Shown here: positions 16,559 through 25,827 of the stretch, in pieces
Layout of the letters: each line of letters opens with the position of its first letter
Numbering within the stretch: the first letter of the stretch is position 1
DNA from: Bacillus cabrialesii
GTDB taxonomy: Bacteria > Bacillota > Bacilli > Bacillales > Bacillaceae
Assembly (NCBI RefSeq): GCF_004124315.2
Contig: NZ_CP096889.1
Location: 4,013,001 to 4,077,000, forward strand
Reading direction: 5' to 3'
DNA: 64,000 nucleotides
Made by a program: the position numbers and the translations under genes
The notes under the pieces: generated by a model
Database searches by the model: none
The model's input: the letters and a program-made list of their open reading frames with translations, nothing else
What the model was told of the DNA's origin: nothing

Positions 16559-18092
16559 TTATATGTTAGGAATCGATATCGGCACGACAAGCACAAAAGC
16601 TGTGTTGTTCAGTGAAAACGGAGACGTGGTACAGAAAGAAAGCATCGGCTATCCGCTCTATACACCAGACATCTCAACAGCCGAACAAGATCCGGAAGAG
16701 ATTTTTCAGGCAGTCATTCACACAACGGCGAGAATTACAAAACAGCATCCGGACAAGCAGATCTCATTTATTTCGTTCAGCAGCGCCATGCACAGCGTCA
16801 TCGCCATTGATGAAAAGGATCAGCCGCTGACGCCATGCATCACATGGGCCGACAACCGGAGCGAAGGCTGGGCGCATCAGATTAAAGATGAATTGAACGG
16901 GCATGAGGTGTACAAACGGACAGGAACACCGATCCATCCGATGGCACCCCTAAGCAAAATTGCCTGGATCACCAATGAACGAACAGAAATCGCTTCCAAG
17001 GCAAAAAAATATATCGGCATCAAAGAGTACATTTTTAAACAGCTGTTCAATGAGTATGTCATCGATTACTCCTTGGCGTCAGCGACAGGCATGATGAACT
17101 TGAAAAGCTTGGATTGGGACGATGAAGCGCTGCGCATCGCAGGCATCACACCGGATCACTTATCAAAACTTGTGCCGACAACTGCAATTTTTCAGCACTG
17201 CGCTTCGGAACTAGCGATACAGATGGGAATTGATCCGGAAACGCCTTTTGTCATCGGCGCCAGCGACGGCGTGCTGTCCAATCTTGGCGTCAACGCCATT
17301 AAGAAGGGCGAGATTGCCGTAACCATCGGGACAAGCGGTGCCATCCGCACGATTATTGACCAGCCGCAAACCGATGAAAAGGGAAGAATTTTCTGCTACG
17401 CCTTGACGGACAAGCATTGGGTCATCGGCGGGCCGGTGAACAACGGGGGCATCGTCCTCCGCTGGATCAGAGACGAATTTGCCTCTTCCGAAATCGAGAC
17501 AGCAACACGCCTGGGCATTGATCCATACGATGTGCTGACGAAGATTGCCCAACGCGTCAGACCCGGTTCTGACGGTCTGCTGTTCCACCCGTACCTCGCC
17601 GGAGAACGCGCTCCGTTGTGGAATCCGGATGTAAGAGGCTCATTTTTCGGCCTGACCATGTCCCATAAGAAAGAGCATATGATACGCGCGGCATTGGAGG
17701 GCGTCATTTACAACCTGTACACGGTGTTCCTGGCGTTAACAGAATGCATGGACGGTCCGGTAACCCGCATTCAGGCGACAGGGGGATTTGCAAGGTCGGA
17801 GGTTTGGCGCCAAATGATGTCGGATATCTTCGAATCAGAGGTTGTCGTACCGGAAAGCTACGAAAGCTCATGTCTCGGCGCCTGCATTTTAGGCCTGTAT
17901 GCGACAGGAAAAATCGATTCATTCGATGCCGTGTCCGACATGGTCGGCAGCACGCACAGACATACGCCGATCGAAGACTCAGCCAAAGAATACAGAAAAC
18001 TAATACCGATTTTCATCAACCTATCAAGATCATTAGAAAATCAATATACACAAATTGCAGATTATCAGAGGGGCTTAATCACACACAACTAG
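16551..18092 (+). CDS. gntK: Gluconate kinase (FGGY family)
   Basis: 513 residues. FGGY kinase features: GIDIGTTSTKAVLF phosphate-binding loop at the N-terminus, CITWADNRS, VIGASDGVLSNLG, VTIGTSGA and the C-terminal ATP-site glycine motif IQATGGFARSEVWRQMMSD. It phosphorylates D-gluconate to 6-phosphogluconate in the cytoplasm. It overlaps the end of gntR by 8 bases and is followed by gntP after a 28-base gap; all four gnt genes form one operon. Confidence 0.95.
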   Translation: MTSYMLGIDIGTTSTKAVLFSENGDVVQKESIGYPLYTPDISTAEQDPEEIFQAVIHTTARITKQHPDKQISFISFSSAMHSVIAIDEKDQPLTPCITWADNRSEGWAHQIKDELNGHEVYKRTGTPIHPMAPLSKIAWITNERTEIASKAKKYIGIKEYIFKQLFNEYVIDYSLASATGMMNLKSLDWDDEALRIAGITPDHLSKLVPTTAIFQHCASELAIQMGIDPETPFVIGASDGVLSNLGVNAIKKGEIAVTIGTSGAIRTIIDQPQTDEKGRIFCYALTDKHWVIGGPVNNGGIVLRWIRDEFASSEIETATRLGIDPYDVLTKIAQRVRPGSDGLLFHPYLAGERAPLWNPDVRGSFFGLTMSHKKEHMIRAALEGVIYNLYTVFLALTECMDGPVTRIQATGGFARSEVWRQMMSDIFESEVVVPESYESSCLGACILGLYATGKIDSFDAVSDMVGSTHRHTPIEDSAKEYRKLIPIFINLSRSLENQYTQIADYQRGLITHN

Positions 18093-18120
18093 TACTTGAC
18101 ATGAAGGGGAGGGCATTACC

Positions 18121-19467
18121 ATGCCGTTAATCATCGTTGCACTTGGGATCTTAGCATTACTATTTTTGATTATGGGCTTAAAGTTAAACACATTTATTTC
18201 CTTGCTGGTCGTATCGTTCGGCGTGGCATTGGCACTCGGGATGCCGTTCGATAAAGTTGTCAGCTCCATTGAAGAAGGAATAGGGGGAACTCTTGGACAC
18301 ATCGCGCTCATCTTCGGACTCGGTGCGATGCTGGGCAAGCTGATTGCGGATTCAGGAGGCGCACAGCGCATTGCGATGACGCTCGTCAACAAATTCGGCG
18401 AGAAAAACATTCAATGGGCCGTTGTTATTGCCTCATTTATTATCGGTATCGCGTTATTCTTTGAAGTGGGACTGGTTCTATTAATTCCGATTGTATTTGC
18501 GATTTCAAGAGAATTGAAGATTTCTATTTTATATCTCGGAATTCCGATGGTTGCAGCGCTATCGGTCACGCACGGTTTCCTGCCGCCGCACCCGGGACCT
18601 ACGGCAATTGCCGGCGAATACGGCGCTAACATTGGAGAAGTGCTGCTGTACGGCTTTATCGTTGCTGTTCCGACAGTGCTCATCGCAGGGCCTTTGTTTA
18701 CAAAGTTCGCGAAAAAAATCGTTCCTGCATCATTTTCGAAAAACGGCAATATCGCATCACTCGGCACGCAAAAAACGTTTAAGCTTGAGGAAACACCCGG
18801 CTTCGGAATCAGCGTCTTTACTGCGATGCTTCCGATTATCATCATGTCGGTCGCGACCATTATCGACCTGCTTCAAGAAACAATCGGATTTGCGGATAAC
18901 GGAGTTTTAGCTTTTATCCGATTGATTGGAAACGCATCGACTGCTATGATTATTTCGTTATTGGTCGCAGTTTATACAATGGGCATCAAACGCAACATTC
19001 CAGTTAAAACCGTGATGGACTCTTGTTCAACAGCCATTTCACAAATCGGCATGATGCTTTTGATCATCGGGGGAGGCGGCGCCTTCAAACAAGTGCTGAT
19101 CAACGGCGGTGTCGGCGATTACGTGGCAGATTTGTTTAAAGGAACGGCATTATCGCCAATTATTCTTGCTTGGCTCATCGCGGCGATCCTGCGCATTTCT
19201 CTAGGATCAGCCACTGTTGCCGCGCTAAGCACAACAGGACTAGTCATTCCGTTATTGGGGCATTCTGATGTTAACCTGGCATTAGTTGTGCTCGCAACTG
19301 GCGCCGGAAGTGTCATCGCTTCACACGTCAATGACGCCGGCTTCTGGATGTTCAAGGAATACTTCGGATTAAGCATGAAAGAAACATTTGCCACATGGAC
19401 GTTGCTGGAAACGATTATTTCCGTTGCTGGACTGGGATTCATATTATTGTTAAGTTTAGTTGTATGA
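18121..19467 (+). CDS. gntP: Gluconate:H+ permease
   Basis: 448 residues, about 12-14 hydrophobic helices, GntP family. Characteristic stretches are IFGLGAMLGKLIADSGGAQRIA, VTHGFLPPHPGPTAIAG and VIASHVNDAGFWMFKEYFGLS. It imports gluconate for the kinase encoded just upstream. A GAAGGGGAGGG region precedes the ATG. Confidence 0.95.
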   Translation: MPLIIVALGILALLFLIMGLKLNTFISLLVVSFGVALALGMPFDKVVSSIEEGIGGTLGHIALIFGLGAMLGKLIADSGGAQRIAMTLVNKFGEKNIQWAVVIASFIIGIALFFEVGLVLLIPIVFAISRELKISILYLGIPMVAALSVTHGFLPPHPGPTAIAGEYGANIGEVLLYGFIVAVPTVLIAGPLFTKFAKKIVPASFSKNGNIASLGTQKTFKLEETPGFGISVFTAMLPIIIMSVATIIDLLQETIGFADNGVLAFIRLIGNASTAMIISLLVAVYTMGIKRNIPVKTVMDSCSTAISQIGMMLLIIGGGGAFKQVLINGGVGDYVADLFKGTALSPIILAWLIAAILRISLGSATVAALSTTGLVIPLLGHSDVNLALVVLATGAGSVIASHVNDAGFWMFKEYFGLSMKETFATWTLLETIISVAGLGFILLLSLVV

Positions 19468-19490
19468 AATTGATGAAGGAGCTGTAACAC

Positions 19491-20897
19491 ATGTTCAATA
19501 CGATTGGTGTCATAGGCTTAGGCGTAATGGGAAGCAATATCGCCTTAAACATGGCAAACAAAGGTGAAAACGTCGCAGTCTATAATTACACCAGAGATTT
19601 AACGGACCAGCTTATCCAAAAGCTGGATGGACAATCTCTCAGCCCGTACTACGAGCTTCAGGATTTTGTTCAATCGTTAGAAAAACCAAGAAAAATCTTT
19701 TTGATGGTCACAGCGGGAAAACCCGTAGATTCCGTCATCCAATCATTAAAGCCTTTGCTTGAAGAAGGCGACGTCATCATGGACGGGGGCAACTCTCACT
19801 ATGAAGACACAGAAAGAAGATATGACGAGCTGAAGGAAAAAGGCATCGGCTACCTGGGAGTCGGAATTTCCGGCGGCGAAGTCGGCGCATTAACAGGGCC
19901 TTCCATCATGCCTGGCGGAGATCGCGACGTCTATGACAAAGCCGCTCCTATCCTGACAAAAATCGCAGCTCAAGTCGGTGAAGATCCGTGCTGTGTCTAC
20001 ATCGGGCCAAAAGGGGCAGGACACTTTACAAAAATGGTGCACAACGGCATTGAGTATGCCGACATGCAGCTGATTGCAGAAGCGTATACGTTCCTGAGAG
20101 AAACGCTGCGTCTGCCGCTCGATGAAATTGCCTCTATTTTTGAAACATGGAATCAAGGTGAGCTGAAAAGCTATTTAATAGAGATTACAGCTGAGATTTT
20201 ACGCAAAAAAGACGAAAAAACAGGACAGCCTCTGATCGATGTCATCCTTGATAAAACGGGCCAAAAAGGCACCGGAAAATGGACGAGCATGCAGGCGATT
20301 GATAACGGCATTCCGTCCACGATCATCACAGAGTCCTTGTTCGCCCGCTATTTGTCATCCTTAAAAGAAGAACGCGTGGCAGCTCAAGACGTGTTAGCAG
20401 GCCCGGAAGCCGAAGAAAAACATTTTGATAAAGACACTTGGATCGAATACGTCAGACAGGCTCTTTACATGGGGAAAGTATGCGCCTACGCACAAGGCTT
20501 TGCCCAATACAAAATGTCATCTGAGCTTTACGGCTGGAACCTGCCGCTCAAAGACATCGCTTTGATTTTCCGAGGCGGCTGCATCATCCGCGCAGATTTC
20601 CTAAACGTGATCAGCGAAGCATTCAGCGAGCAGCCAAACCTGTCAAACCTGATGATCGCGCCTTATTTCTCAGATAAGCTCCAAGCTTACCAAACAGGCA
20701 TGCGCAAAGTCGTTTGCGAGGGCATCAGCACCGGGAGCTCGTTCCCATGCTTAACAACAGCGCTCTCTTATTACGACGGCTACCGCACAGGACGTTCCAA
20801 TGCGAACCTCTTGCAGGCGCAGCGCGATTACTTCGGCGCTCATACGTACGAACGGACAGATATGGACGGCGTTTTCCATACGAATTGGTCTGAATAA
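19491..20897 (+). CDS. gntZ: 6-phosphogluconate dehydrogenase, decarboxylating
   Basis: 468 residues. Rossmann motif IGVIGLGVMGSNIALNMANKG at the N-terminus, substrate/catalytic block ISGGEVGALTGPSIMPGG, catalytic Lys in PKGAGHFTKMVHNGIEYADMQ (split), and GGCIIRADFL near the C-terminus. The Rossmann fold is followed by Y-N-Y-T-R-D, where NADP enzymes have N-R-T; this fits use of NAD by the gnt-linked paralog. Oxidises 6-phosphogluconate to ribulose 5-phosphate and CO2. Last gene of the operon. Confidence 0.93.
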   Translation: MFNTIGVIGLGVMGSNIALNMANKGENVAVYNYTRDLTDQLIQKLDGQSLSPYYELQDFVQSLEKPRKIFLMVTAGKPVDSVIQSLKPLLEEGDVIMDGGNSHYEDTERRYDELKEKGIGYLGVGISGGEVGALTGPSIMPGGDRDVYDKAAPILTKIAAQVGEDPCCVYIGPKGAGHFTKMVHNGIEYADMQLIAEAYTFLRETLRLPLDEIASIFETWNQGELKSYLIEITAEILRKKDEKTGQPLIDVILDKTGQKGTGKWTSMQAIDNGIPSTIITESLFARYLSSLKEERVAAQDVLAGPEAEEKHFDKDTWIEYVRQALYMGKVCAYAQGFAQYKMSSELYGWNLPLKDIALIFRGGCIIRADFLNVISEAFSEQPNLSNLMIAPYFSDKLQAYQTGMRKVVCEGISTGSSFPCLTTALSYYDGYRTGRSNANLLQAQRDYFGAHTYERTDMDGVFHTNWSE

Positions 20898-20904
20898 CAG
20901 CCAT

Positions 20905-20944
20905 AAAAAAACACGGTCAGTTTCAACTGAACCGTGTTTTTTTC
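20905..20944 (+). terminator. Terminator of the gnt operon
   Basis: Stem aaaacacggttcag-type inverted repeat (acacggtcag / ctgaaccgtgt) with an eight-base T run. Confidence 0.85.
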
Positions 20945-20945
20945 A

Positions 20946-21110
20946 TCAATGGTTTCTTCTTTTTCTGAAAAAGAGAACCAGTACGATCACAATGATCCAA
21001 ACAATTGGAGACATAAGTAATGTTTTAAATATCATAAACAGTGATACAATAATAGCTAGAAACAATCCCCAAGAAAACAAAGTGAAAATCGGCATGCTTG
21101 CTGCTCCATT
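20946..21110 (-). CDS. Possible small two-helix membrane protein
   Basis: A 54-codon reading frame, MEQQACRFSL..., with two hydrophobic stretches (CFLAIIVSLFMIFKTLL and PIVWIIVIVLVLFF) ending in a basic tail RKRRNH. The layout is that of a small membrane protein, but there is no clear ribosome site before the ATG, and it is in the gnt-ahpC gap facing the gnt terminator. May be real or chance. Confidence 0.3.
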   Translation of the reverse strand, partial: NGAASMPIFTLFSWGLFLAIIVSLFMIFKTLLMSPIVWIIVIVLVLFFRKRRNH

Positions 21111-21368
21111 CTATTTTTGCCTTTTATATCGGTTTACTGAATGAGAACTAAAGGTACACGCTGAAATAACATCAACCTGCCGCTTGTTCATTGTGTCATA
21201 AAATGTTCAAATGCCTAACAGTTCTGAATCACAAAAGTCCCGTAAAACCTTGTCTAATTGAGAATCAACCTAGATTTACATTCTCATCTGCACCAAAAAA
21301 ATGCCTAAATCTTTCCTGTCATAGCTTAATGAAGACGAAAAAAAGTAAGGTATTAATGGGGTTTTGGC
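21111..21368. other. AT-rich intergenic stretch upstream of ahpC
   Basis: No gene is supported in this stretch. Short frames such as the one near 21191 have no ribosome site and no recognisable composition. Confidence 0.5.
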
Positions 21369-21416
21369 TTGACAAAAAATATATATTAATTAATAATTCA
21401 TATATAATTAGAATTA
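21369..21416 (+). promoter_or_regulatory. ahpC promoter region with a candidate PerR box
   Basis: TTGACA at 21369-21374 with a plausible TAATAA -10 at 21391. Overlapping the start region, ATATAATTAGAATTA (21402-21416) matches 11 of 14 fixed positions of the PerR box TTATAATNATTATAA. ahpCF of B. subtilis is PerR-controlled and peroxide-inducible; the exact box here is my assignment. Confidence 0.65.
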
Positions 21417-21467
21417 TTATTGAAAGCGAATATGCTTTCTAATACATTTTTAGGAGGAATATACATT

Positions 21468-22031
21468 ATGTCTTTAATCGGTAAAGAAGTACTTCCATTC
21501 GAAGCAAAAGCATTCAAAAACGGTGAATTCATCGATGTAACAAACGAATCTCTGAAAGGCCAATGGAGCGTATTCTGCTTCTACCCAGCAGATTTCTCTT
21601 TCGTATGCCCAACTGAGCTTGAAGATCTTCAAAACCAATACGCTGCACTTAAAGAATTAGGTGTTGAAGTATACTCTATCTCTACAGATACTCACTTCGT
21701 ACACAAAGGCTGGCACGACAGCTCTGAAAAAATCGGCAAAATCACTTACGCAATGATCGGTGACCCATCTCAAACGATCTCTCGCAACTTCGATGTTCTT
21801 GACGAAGAATCTGGTCTTGCTGACCGCGGAACATTCATCATCGATCCAGATGGCGTTATCCAAACTGTAGAAATCAATGCGGGCGGTATCGGCCGTGACG
21901 CAAGCAACCTGATCAGCAAAGTAAAAGCAGCACAATACGTTCGTCAAAACCCAGGCGAAGTTTGCCCGGCTAAATGGGAAGAAGGCGGCGAAACTCTTAC
22001 ACCTAGCCTTGATCTAGTAGGTAAAATCTAA
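21468..22031 (+). CDS. ahpC: Alkyl hydroperoxide reductase small subunit (2-Cys peroxiredoxin)
   Basis: 187 residues, start chosen after AGGAGG. Peroxidatic Cys in PADFSFVCPTELEDL (about Cys47) and resolving Cys in GEVCPAKW near the C-terminus (about Cys166), plus the conserved Arg after GDPSQTISRNF. It reduces organic peroxides and H2O2 and is recycled by AhpF, encoded 13 bases downstream. Codon use is strongly biased, as expected for a highly expressed gene. Confidence 0.97.
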   Translation: MSLIGKEVLPFEAKAFKNGEFIDVTNESLKGQWSVFCFYPADFSFVCPTELEDLQNQYAALKELGVEVYSISTDTHFVHKGWHDSSEKIGKITYAMIGDPSQTISRNFDVLDEESGLADRGTFIIDPDGVIQTVEINAGGIGRDASNLISKVKAAQYVRQNPGEVCPAKWEEGGETLTPSLDLVGKI

Positions 22032-22044
22032 GGAGTGCATTCCA

Positions 22045-23574
22045 TTGGGACTTGATGCAAATATCAAAGCACAATTAAATCAATACATGCAGCTAATTGA
22101 GAATGACATTGTTCTCAAAGTTAGCGCAGGCGAAGATGACATTTCTAAGGACATGCTGGCTCTCGTTGAAGAGCTGGCTTCCATGTCATCTAAAATTTCA
22201 GTTGAAAAAGCTGAATTAAACAGAACGCCAAGCTTCAGTGTCAACCGTGTCGGAGAAGACACTGGCGTTACATTCGCCGGTATCCCTCTGGGCCACGAAT
22301 TCACATCATTAGTTTTGGCATTGCTCCAAGTGAGCGGAAGACCGCCTAAAGTAGACCAAAAAGTCATTGATCAGGTGAAGAAGATCAGCGGTGAATACCA
22401 CTTTGAATCTTATATCAGCCTGACATGCCACAACTGTCCTGACGTTGTACAAGCTTTAAACATGATGAGCGTGCTGAACCCGAACATTACGCACACGATG
22501 ATCGACGGTGCGGCATACAAATCAGAGGTTGAAAGCAAAAACATCATGGCAGTGCCGACGGTTTACCTGAATGGCGAATCCTTCGGAAGCGGCCGTATGA
22601 CGCTTGAAGAAATTCTTGCCAAAATGGGCAGCGGCGCAGACGCATCTGAGTTTGCTGACAAAGAGCCGTTTGACGTTCTTGTTGTCGGAGGCGGACCTGC
22701 AGGCGCAAGTGCGGCGATCTACACTGCGCGTAAAGGCATCCGCACTGGTGTTGTCGCTGAACGTTTCGGCGGACAGGTTCTCGACACAATGAGCATCGAA
22801 AACTTCATCAGCGTTAAAGCGACTGAAGGGCCGAAGCTTGCGGCAAGCCTTGAAGAGCACGTGAAGGAATATGATATTGACATCATGAACCTTCAGCGCG
22901 CAAAACGCCTTGAGAAGAAAGATCTTTTCGAACTTGAACTTGAAAACGGCGCTGTGCTGAAAAGCAAAACAGTGATCCTGTCAACAGGTGCCCGCTGGCG
23001 CAATGTCAACGTACCTGGGGAACAAGAGTTCAAAAACAAAGGTGTCGCATACTGCCCGCACTGTGATGGGCCATTGTTTGAAGGCAAAGACGTAGCGGTG
23101 ATCGGCGGCGGAAACTCTGGAATCGAAGCAGCGATTGACCTTGCGGGTATTGTCAATCATGTTACTGTGCTAGAGTTCGCACCGGAACTGAAAGCAGACG
23201 AAGTGCTGCAAAAACGTCTCTACAGCCTGCCAAACGTCACTGTACACAAAAATGCGCAAACAAAAGAAATCACAGGCGATCAGAGCGTAAACGGCATCAC
23301 ATACGTAGACCGCGAAACAGGCGAAGAAAAACACGTTGAACTTCAGGGTGTATTCGTCCAAATCGGTCTCGTTCCAAACACAGAATGGTTAGACGAAACA
23401 GTTGAACGCAACCGCATCGGCGAAATCATCGTCGACAAACACGGCGCGACAAGCGTTCCAGGCTTATTCGCTGCCGGCGACTGCACAGACAGTGCGTACA
23501 ACCAAATCATTATTTCAATGGGATCAGGTGCAACCGCCGCTCTCGGCGCGTTTGATTACCTTATCCGCAACTAA
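22045..23574 (+). CDS. ahpF: Alkyl hydroperoxide reductase large subunit (NADH:peroxiredoxin reductase)
   Basis: 509 residues from a TTG start after AAGGAG. N-terminal double-thioredoxin-fold domain with CHNC (about residues 131-134, LTCHNCPDVV), then a thioredoxin-reductase-like part: FAD motif VVGGGPAGASAAIYTAR, redox-active CPHC (YCPHCDGPLF), NADH motif AVIGGGNSGIEAA and the C-terminal LFAAGDCTDSAYNQ. Electrons pass NADH-FAD-CPHC-CHNC-AhpC. Second gene of the ahpCF operon. Confidence 0.97.
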   Translation: MGLDANIKAQLNQYMQLIENDIVLKVSAGEDDISKDMLALVEELASMSSKISVEKAELNRTPSFSVNRVGEDTGVTFAGIPLGHEFTSLVLALLQVSGRPPKVDQKVIDQVKKISGEYHFESYISLTCHNCPDVVQALNMMSVLNPNITHTMIDGAAYKSEVESKNIMAVPTVYLNGESFGSGRMTLEEILAKMGSGADASEFADKEPFDVLVVGGGPAGASAAIYTARKGIRTGVVAERFGGQVLDTMSIENFISVKATEGPKLAASLEEHVKEYDIDIMNLQRAKRLEKKDLFELELENGAVLKSKTVILSTGARWRNVNVPGEQEFKNKGVAYCPHCDGPLFEGKDVAVIGGGNSGIEAAIDLAGIVNHVTVLEFAPELKADEVLQKRLYSLPNVTVHKNAQTKEITGDQSVNGITYVDRETGEEKHVELQGVFVQIGLVPNTEWLDETVERNRIGEIIVDKHGATSVPGLFAAGDCTDSAYNQIIISMGSGATAALGAFDYLIRN

Positions 23575-23582
23575 TAAAAGAA

Positions 23583-23622
23583 AGCCGCAATATTGCCAGA
23601 TTGGCAGCATTGCGGTTTTTTC
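23583..23622 (+). terminator. Terminator of ahpCF
   Basis: Stem gccgcaat-ttgcca / tggca-cattgcggt followed by six T. Confidence 0.85.
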
Positions 23623-23683
23623 TTTTATTATAGAAAACCTCGACTCAGGCTCTCTGATAAAAGCGCACGATTCGAGCCAACGT

Positions 23684-23861
23684 TTATAGTTCCTTGCCTC
23701 TCATTTGAATGACTTTTTTATACCACTCATATGAATCTTTTTATATGCTTCATCGATTGGTTTCCTTTATTGTCTCGAAAAACACAGATCATATCGTAGC
23801 GTTTTTTCATTTCGCCTGTTGTGAAGGGGATGATATCAATAATGCCCCAAGGCGTGTAGCC
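23684..23861 (-). pseudogene. bglA: Remnant of a 6-phospho-beta-glucosidase (GH1) C-terminus
   Basis: On the minus strand the DNA reads GYTPWGIIDIIPFTTGEMKK then RYDMICVFRDNKGN, and after a frame change KDSYEWYKKVIQMRGKEL and a stop. This is the conserved tail of GH1 phospho-beta-glucosidases (normally about '...GYTPWGxIDLVSxxTxEMKKRYGFIYVDxDNxGNG...KKSFxWYKKVIATNGExL'). Upstream of GYTPWG the homology stops at once and there is no start. I recall bglA as the neighbour of ahpF in strain 168, so this is most likely the residue left after that locus was replaced. Confidence 0.75.
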
Positions 23862-23968
23862 CAATTTTGGAATGTAAAGAGCTTAGCCTCCTAGACAACC
23901 GCCCTACCTAAAAAGGTGCAAGAGAATCTCTCCCTTGCACCCCATATATTAGAATTTCAAACGTGATT

Positions 23969-24973
23969 TTACTTATAATAATTATAATTATTAAATGTTG
24001 CGATCATATCTTCTTGTGTTCCCTTGTTTCCGCGGTTCGTATTAAAGTATAACGTTCCATCATCAAAATCAACAGATTCTATTTCGAAAAGTGTATAGGC
24101 ACCGCTCGTAATCCGGAAAGACAAATTGTTACGGGTAAACAGTTCTTTCGAAAAGTCAGCTGTTTGAGTTGTTTTTTGTTCTTTAATCAAACTATTTATA
24201 TCCAAAGGATACGTTAATATAATGCTAACATTAGAGGCATTTCCATTTGCATCTGGTTTTGAAAGCGGCACATATAAGGTTCCTTGGTAGAAGGAAATCC
24301 CTTGCTGGATGTATTTAGAAACATCTTCTATCTTATTATTAACTATAGCTTTTGTGTAATTTAGTTTAAAAGTAGCCTCATAATCAAATCGTCCAGTTTT
24401 ATCATTAAACGTACCAATAAAAAATCTTTTCCCTGATCTAACGATGAATTTATCTGTTCCGACTGAATATGTTATTCCGCTTATAGATAAATTAGAACCT
24501 TTATAATTCAGAACGTAAGTTTTGGCAACTTTGTATGTTTTCTTTGTTGTATCTACACTCAGTTTTATTATTTTATTGACATACTTAGTTCCGTCTGACA
24601 TTGGTGCAACATAAATGCTGACGTTTTTATCACCGGAAGATACTTTTACAGCTAAGTCATTTGCGTGCCCTAAATCATAGCTGGTACTGTTTGTATCTGA
24701 ATTTTTAAGTAGTGTAACAGTTCTGGTACTGCCCATTTTAATAGAGAATAATTGAGTTTTTTGAGTTGAACTATTAAGTTTTGCTGCATAAATAGCGTTA
24801 TTGTTGCGATCCACACACATTCCCTGCATCGCAGTAAAATATCCTGATTTTGACAAAGGTGTATAAGTTGTATACGTGTTAAAGTAACCTGATTGAGCAT
24901 ATACAGTTGTGGCGGCTAGACTGCTTATAGCTAAGACAACCGCCGTTATTAAGACTTTTGGTTTTCTAAACAT
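23969..24973 (-). CDS. Secreted beta-propeller-like protein, possibly helveticin J-like
   Basis: 334 residues with a clear signal peptide (KPKVLITAVVLAISSLAATTVYAQS, cleavage after about residue 26) and an AGGAGG ribosome site. The mature part has repeated beta-strand blocks (GMCVDRNNNAIYAAKL; LGHANDLAVKVSSGDKNVSIYVAPM; SGITYSVGTDKFIVRSG; DDGTLYFNTNRG). The 'GHANDLAV' block and overall layout recall helveticin J-type propeller proteins, but this is a weak resemblance. AT-rich, next to a bacteriocin-like gene and pointing away from it. Function unknown: antimicrobial, binding or enzyme role cannot be told. Confidence 0.6.
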   Translation of the reverse strand: MFRKPKVLITAVVLAISSLAATTVYAQSGYFNTYTTYTPLSKSGYFTAMQGMCVDRNNNAIYAAKLNSSTQKTQLFSIKMGSTRTVTLLKNSDTNSTSYDLGHANDLAVKVSSGDKNVSIYVAPMSDGTKYVNKIIKLSVDTTKKTYKVAKTYVLNYKGSNLSISGITYSVGTDKFIVRSGKRFFIGTFNDKTGRFDYEATFKLNYTKAIVNNKIEDVSKYIQQGISFYQGTLYVPLSKPDANGNASNVSIILTYPLDINSLIKEQKTTQTADFSKELFTRNNLSFRITSGAYTLFEIESVDFDDGTLYFNTNRGNKGTQEDMIATFNNYNYYK

Positions 24974-25243
24974 TCACGCTATCCTCCTATATTTTATTTC
25001 CAAATTATATATTGAAGAGATTTTATCGTCAATTCATTACCCATTTATGTAAAATTTGATTTCTTACCTTATAAACTAAGAAATTATTTGTTTAACCCTT
25101 AAATACTGAACACAAAAAGACCTACCAACGTCTGAGACTTTTGAAGGGAAAATGAATATCTTGGTGATTCAATGTAATGAAATTCAGTGATTTTTATATA
25201 TAAGGTTTAACAGGAAAAATATCTCTGTTAGTATGACAACCAA

Positions 25244-25251
25244 AGAGGAGG
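25244..25251 (+). promoter_or_regulatory. Strong ribosome site followed by ATA instead of ATG
   Basis: AGAGGAGG is followed at normal distance (7 nt) by ATA at 25259, in frame with the precursor gene; the first ATG (25271) is 19 nt away. This looks like a mutated ATG start. Confidence 0.55.
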
Positions 25252-25270
25252 ATAAATTATACAAAGAATA

Positions 25271-25787
25271 ATGAAGCTAACCACAGTAAAACTGGCAGCC
25301 TTGGTATTCCTAGTAGGCGCCTTAGCCCTCCCGGTTTTACCTAATGCTGCAGATGCCGCAGAATCTCAAGCTACATACAAAGTTGAAAACCTCAACGATA
25401 GTGAACTGAAGATGACGTTCGAGCATGCAGATGTTCATATTGGTACTGATGGAAATAACCCTAAAAGATCATGTAACGGGCGAAGAGCAAATTCTCCCCA
25501 AAAGCTCAACTGACAAAAATGGTGACCCTGTTACACTACAATACGAAAAAATCGATCATGGCGTTTTAATCAAAGTTGTAAACCAAGACTCTGGACAAAC
25601 TAGCGGTACCATCAGCACTCAATCCGTTGGAAAATGTATTCTAGGTACTGGCGGCGGTGCGATAACTGGTGGCGATACACTGATTCTTGCAGGAACTGCT
25701 GTAGGAGCAGTCACAATATCCGGCATTGGAACGGTAGGAGCCGGTGCCGTTGGTGCAATGACTTGGGCTGCTGCATCCTGCTTCTAA
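25271..25787 (+). pseudogene. Frameshifted bacteriocin-like precursor
   Basis: The first reading frame encodes a signal peptide (KLTTVKLAALVFLVGALALPVLPNAADA region, cleavage near DAA) and runs to about 25455. The rest of the protein continues in the +1 frame from about 25452 to 25787: (ITLKDHVTGEEQILPKS ... GQTSGTISTQSVGKCILGTG, GGAITGGDTLILAGTAVGAV, TISGIGTVGAGAVGAMTWAAASCF). The glycine-rich hydrophobic tail flanked by two Cys is typical of larger pore-forming bacteriocin precursors with a processed C-terminal peptide. One extra base near GGAAATAACCC would explain the shift. With the ATA start this gene looks doubly damaged. Family not identified with certainty. Confidence 0.6.
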
Positions 25788-25827
25788 TATAGAACTCTTC
25801 TTTCATTAACTATGGAAGGTGGTCCAC

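Noticed and set aside
23709..23894. 61-codon plus-strand frame in the ahpF-fbp gap
   Set aside because: It is antisense to the glucosidase remnant and has no ribosome site.
25400..25520. Programmed ribosomal frameshift in the bacteriocin-like precursor
   Set aside because: There is no slippery heptamer or stimulatory hairpin that I can see at the junction, and the start codon is also damaged, so simple decay is the better reading.
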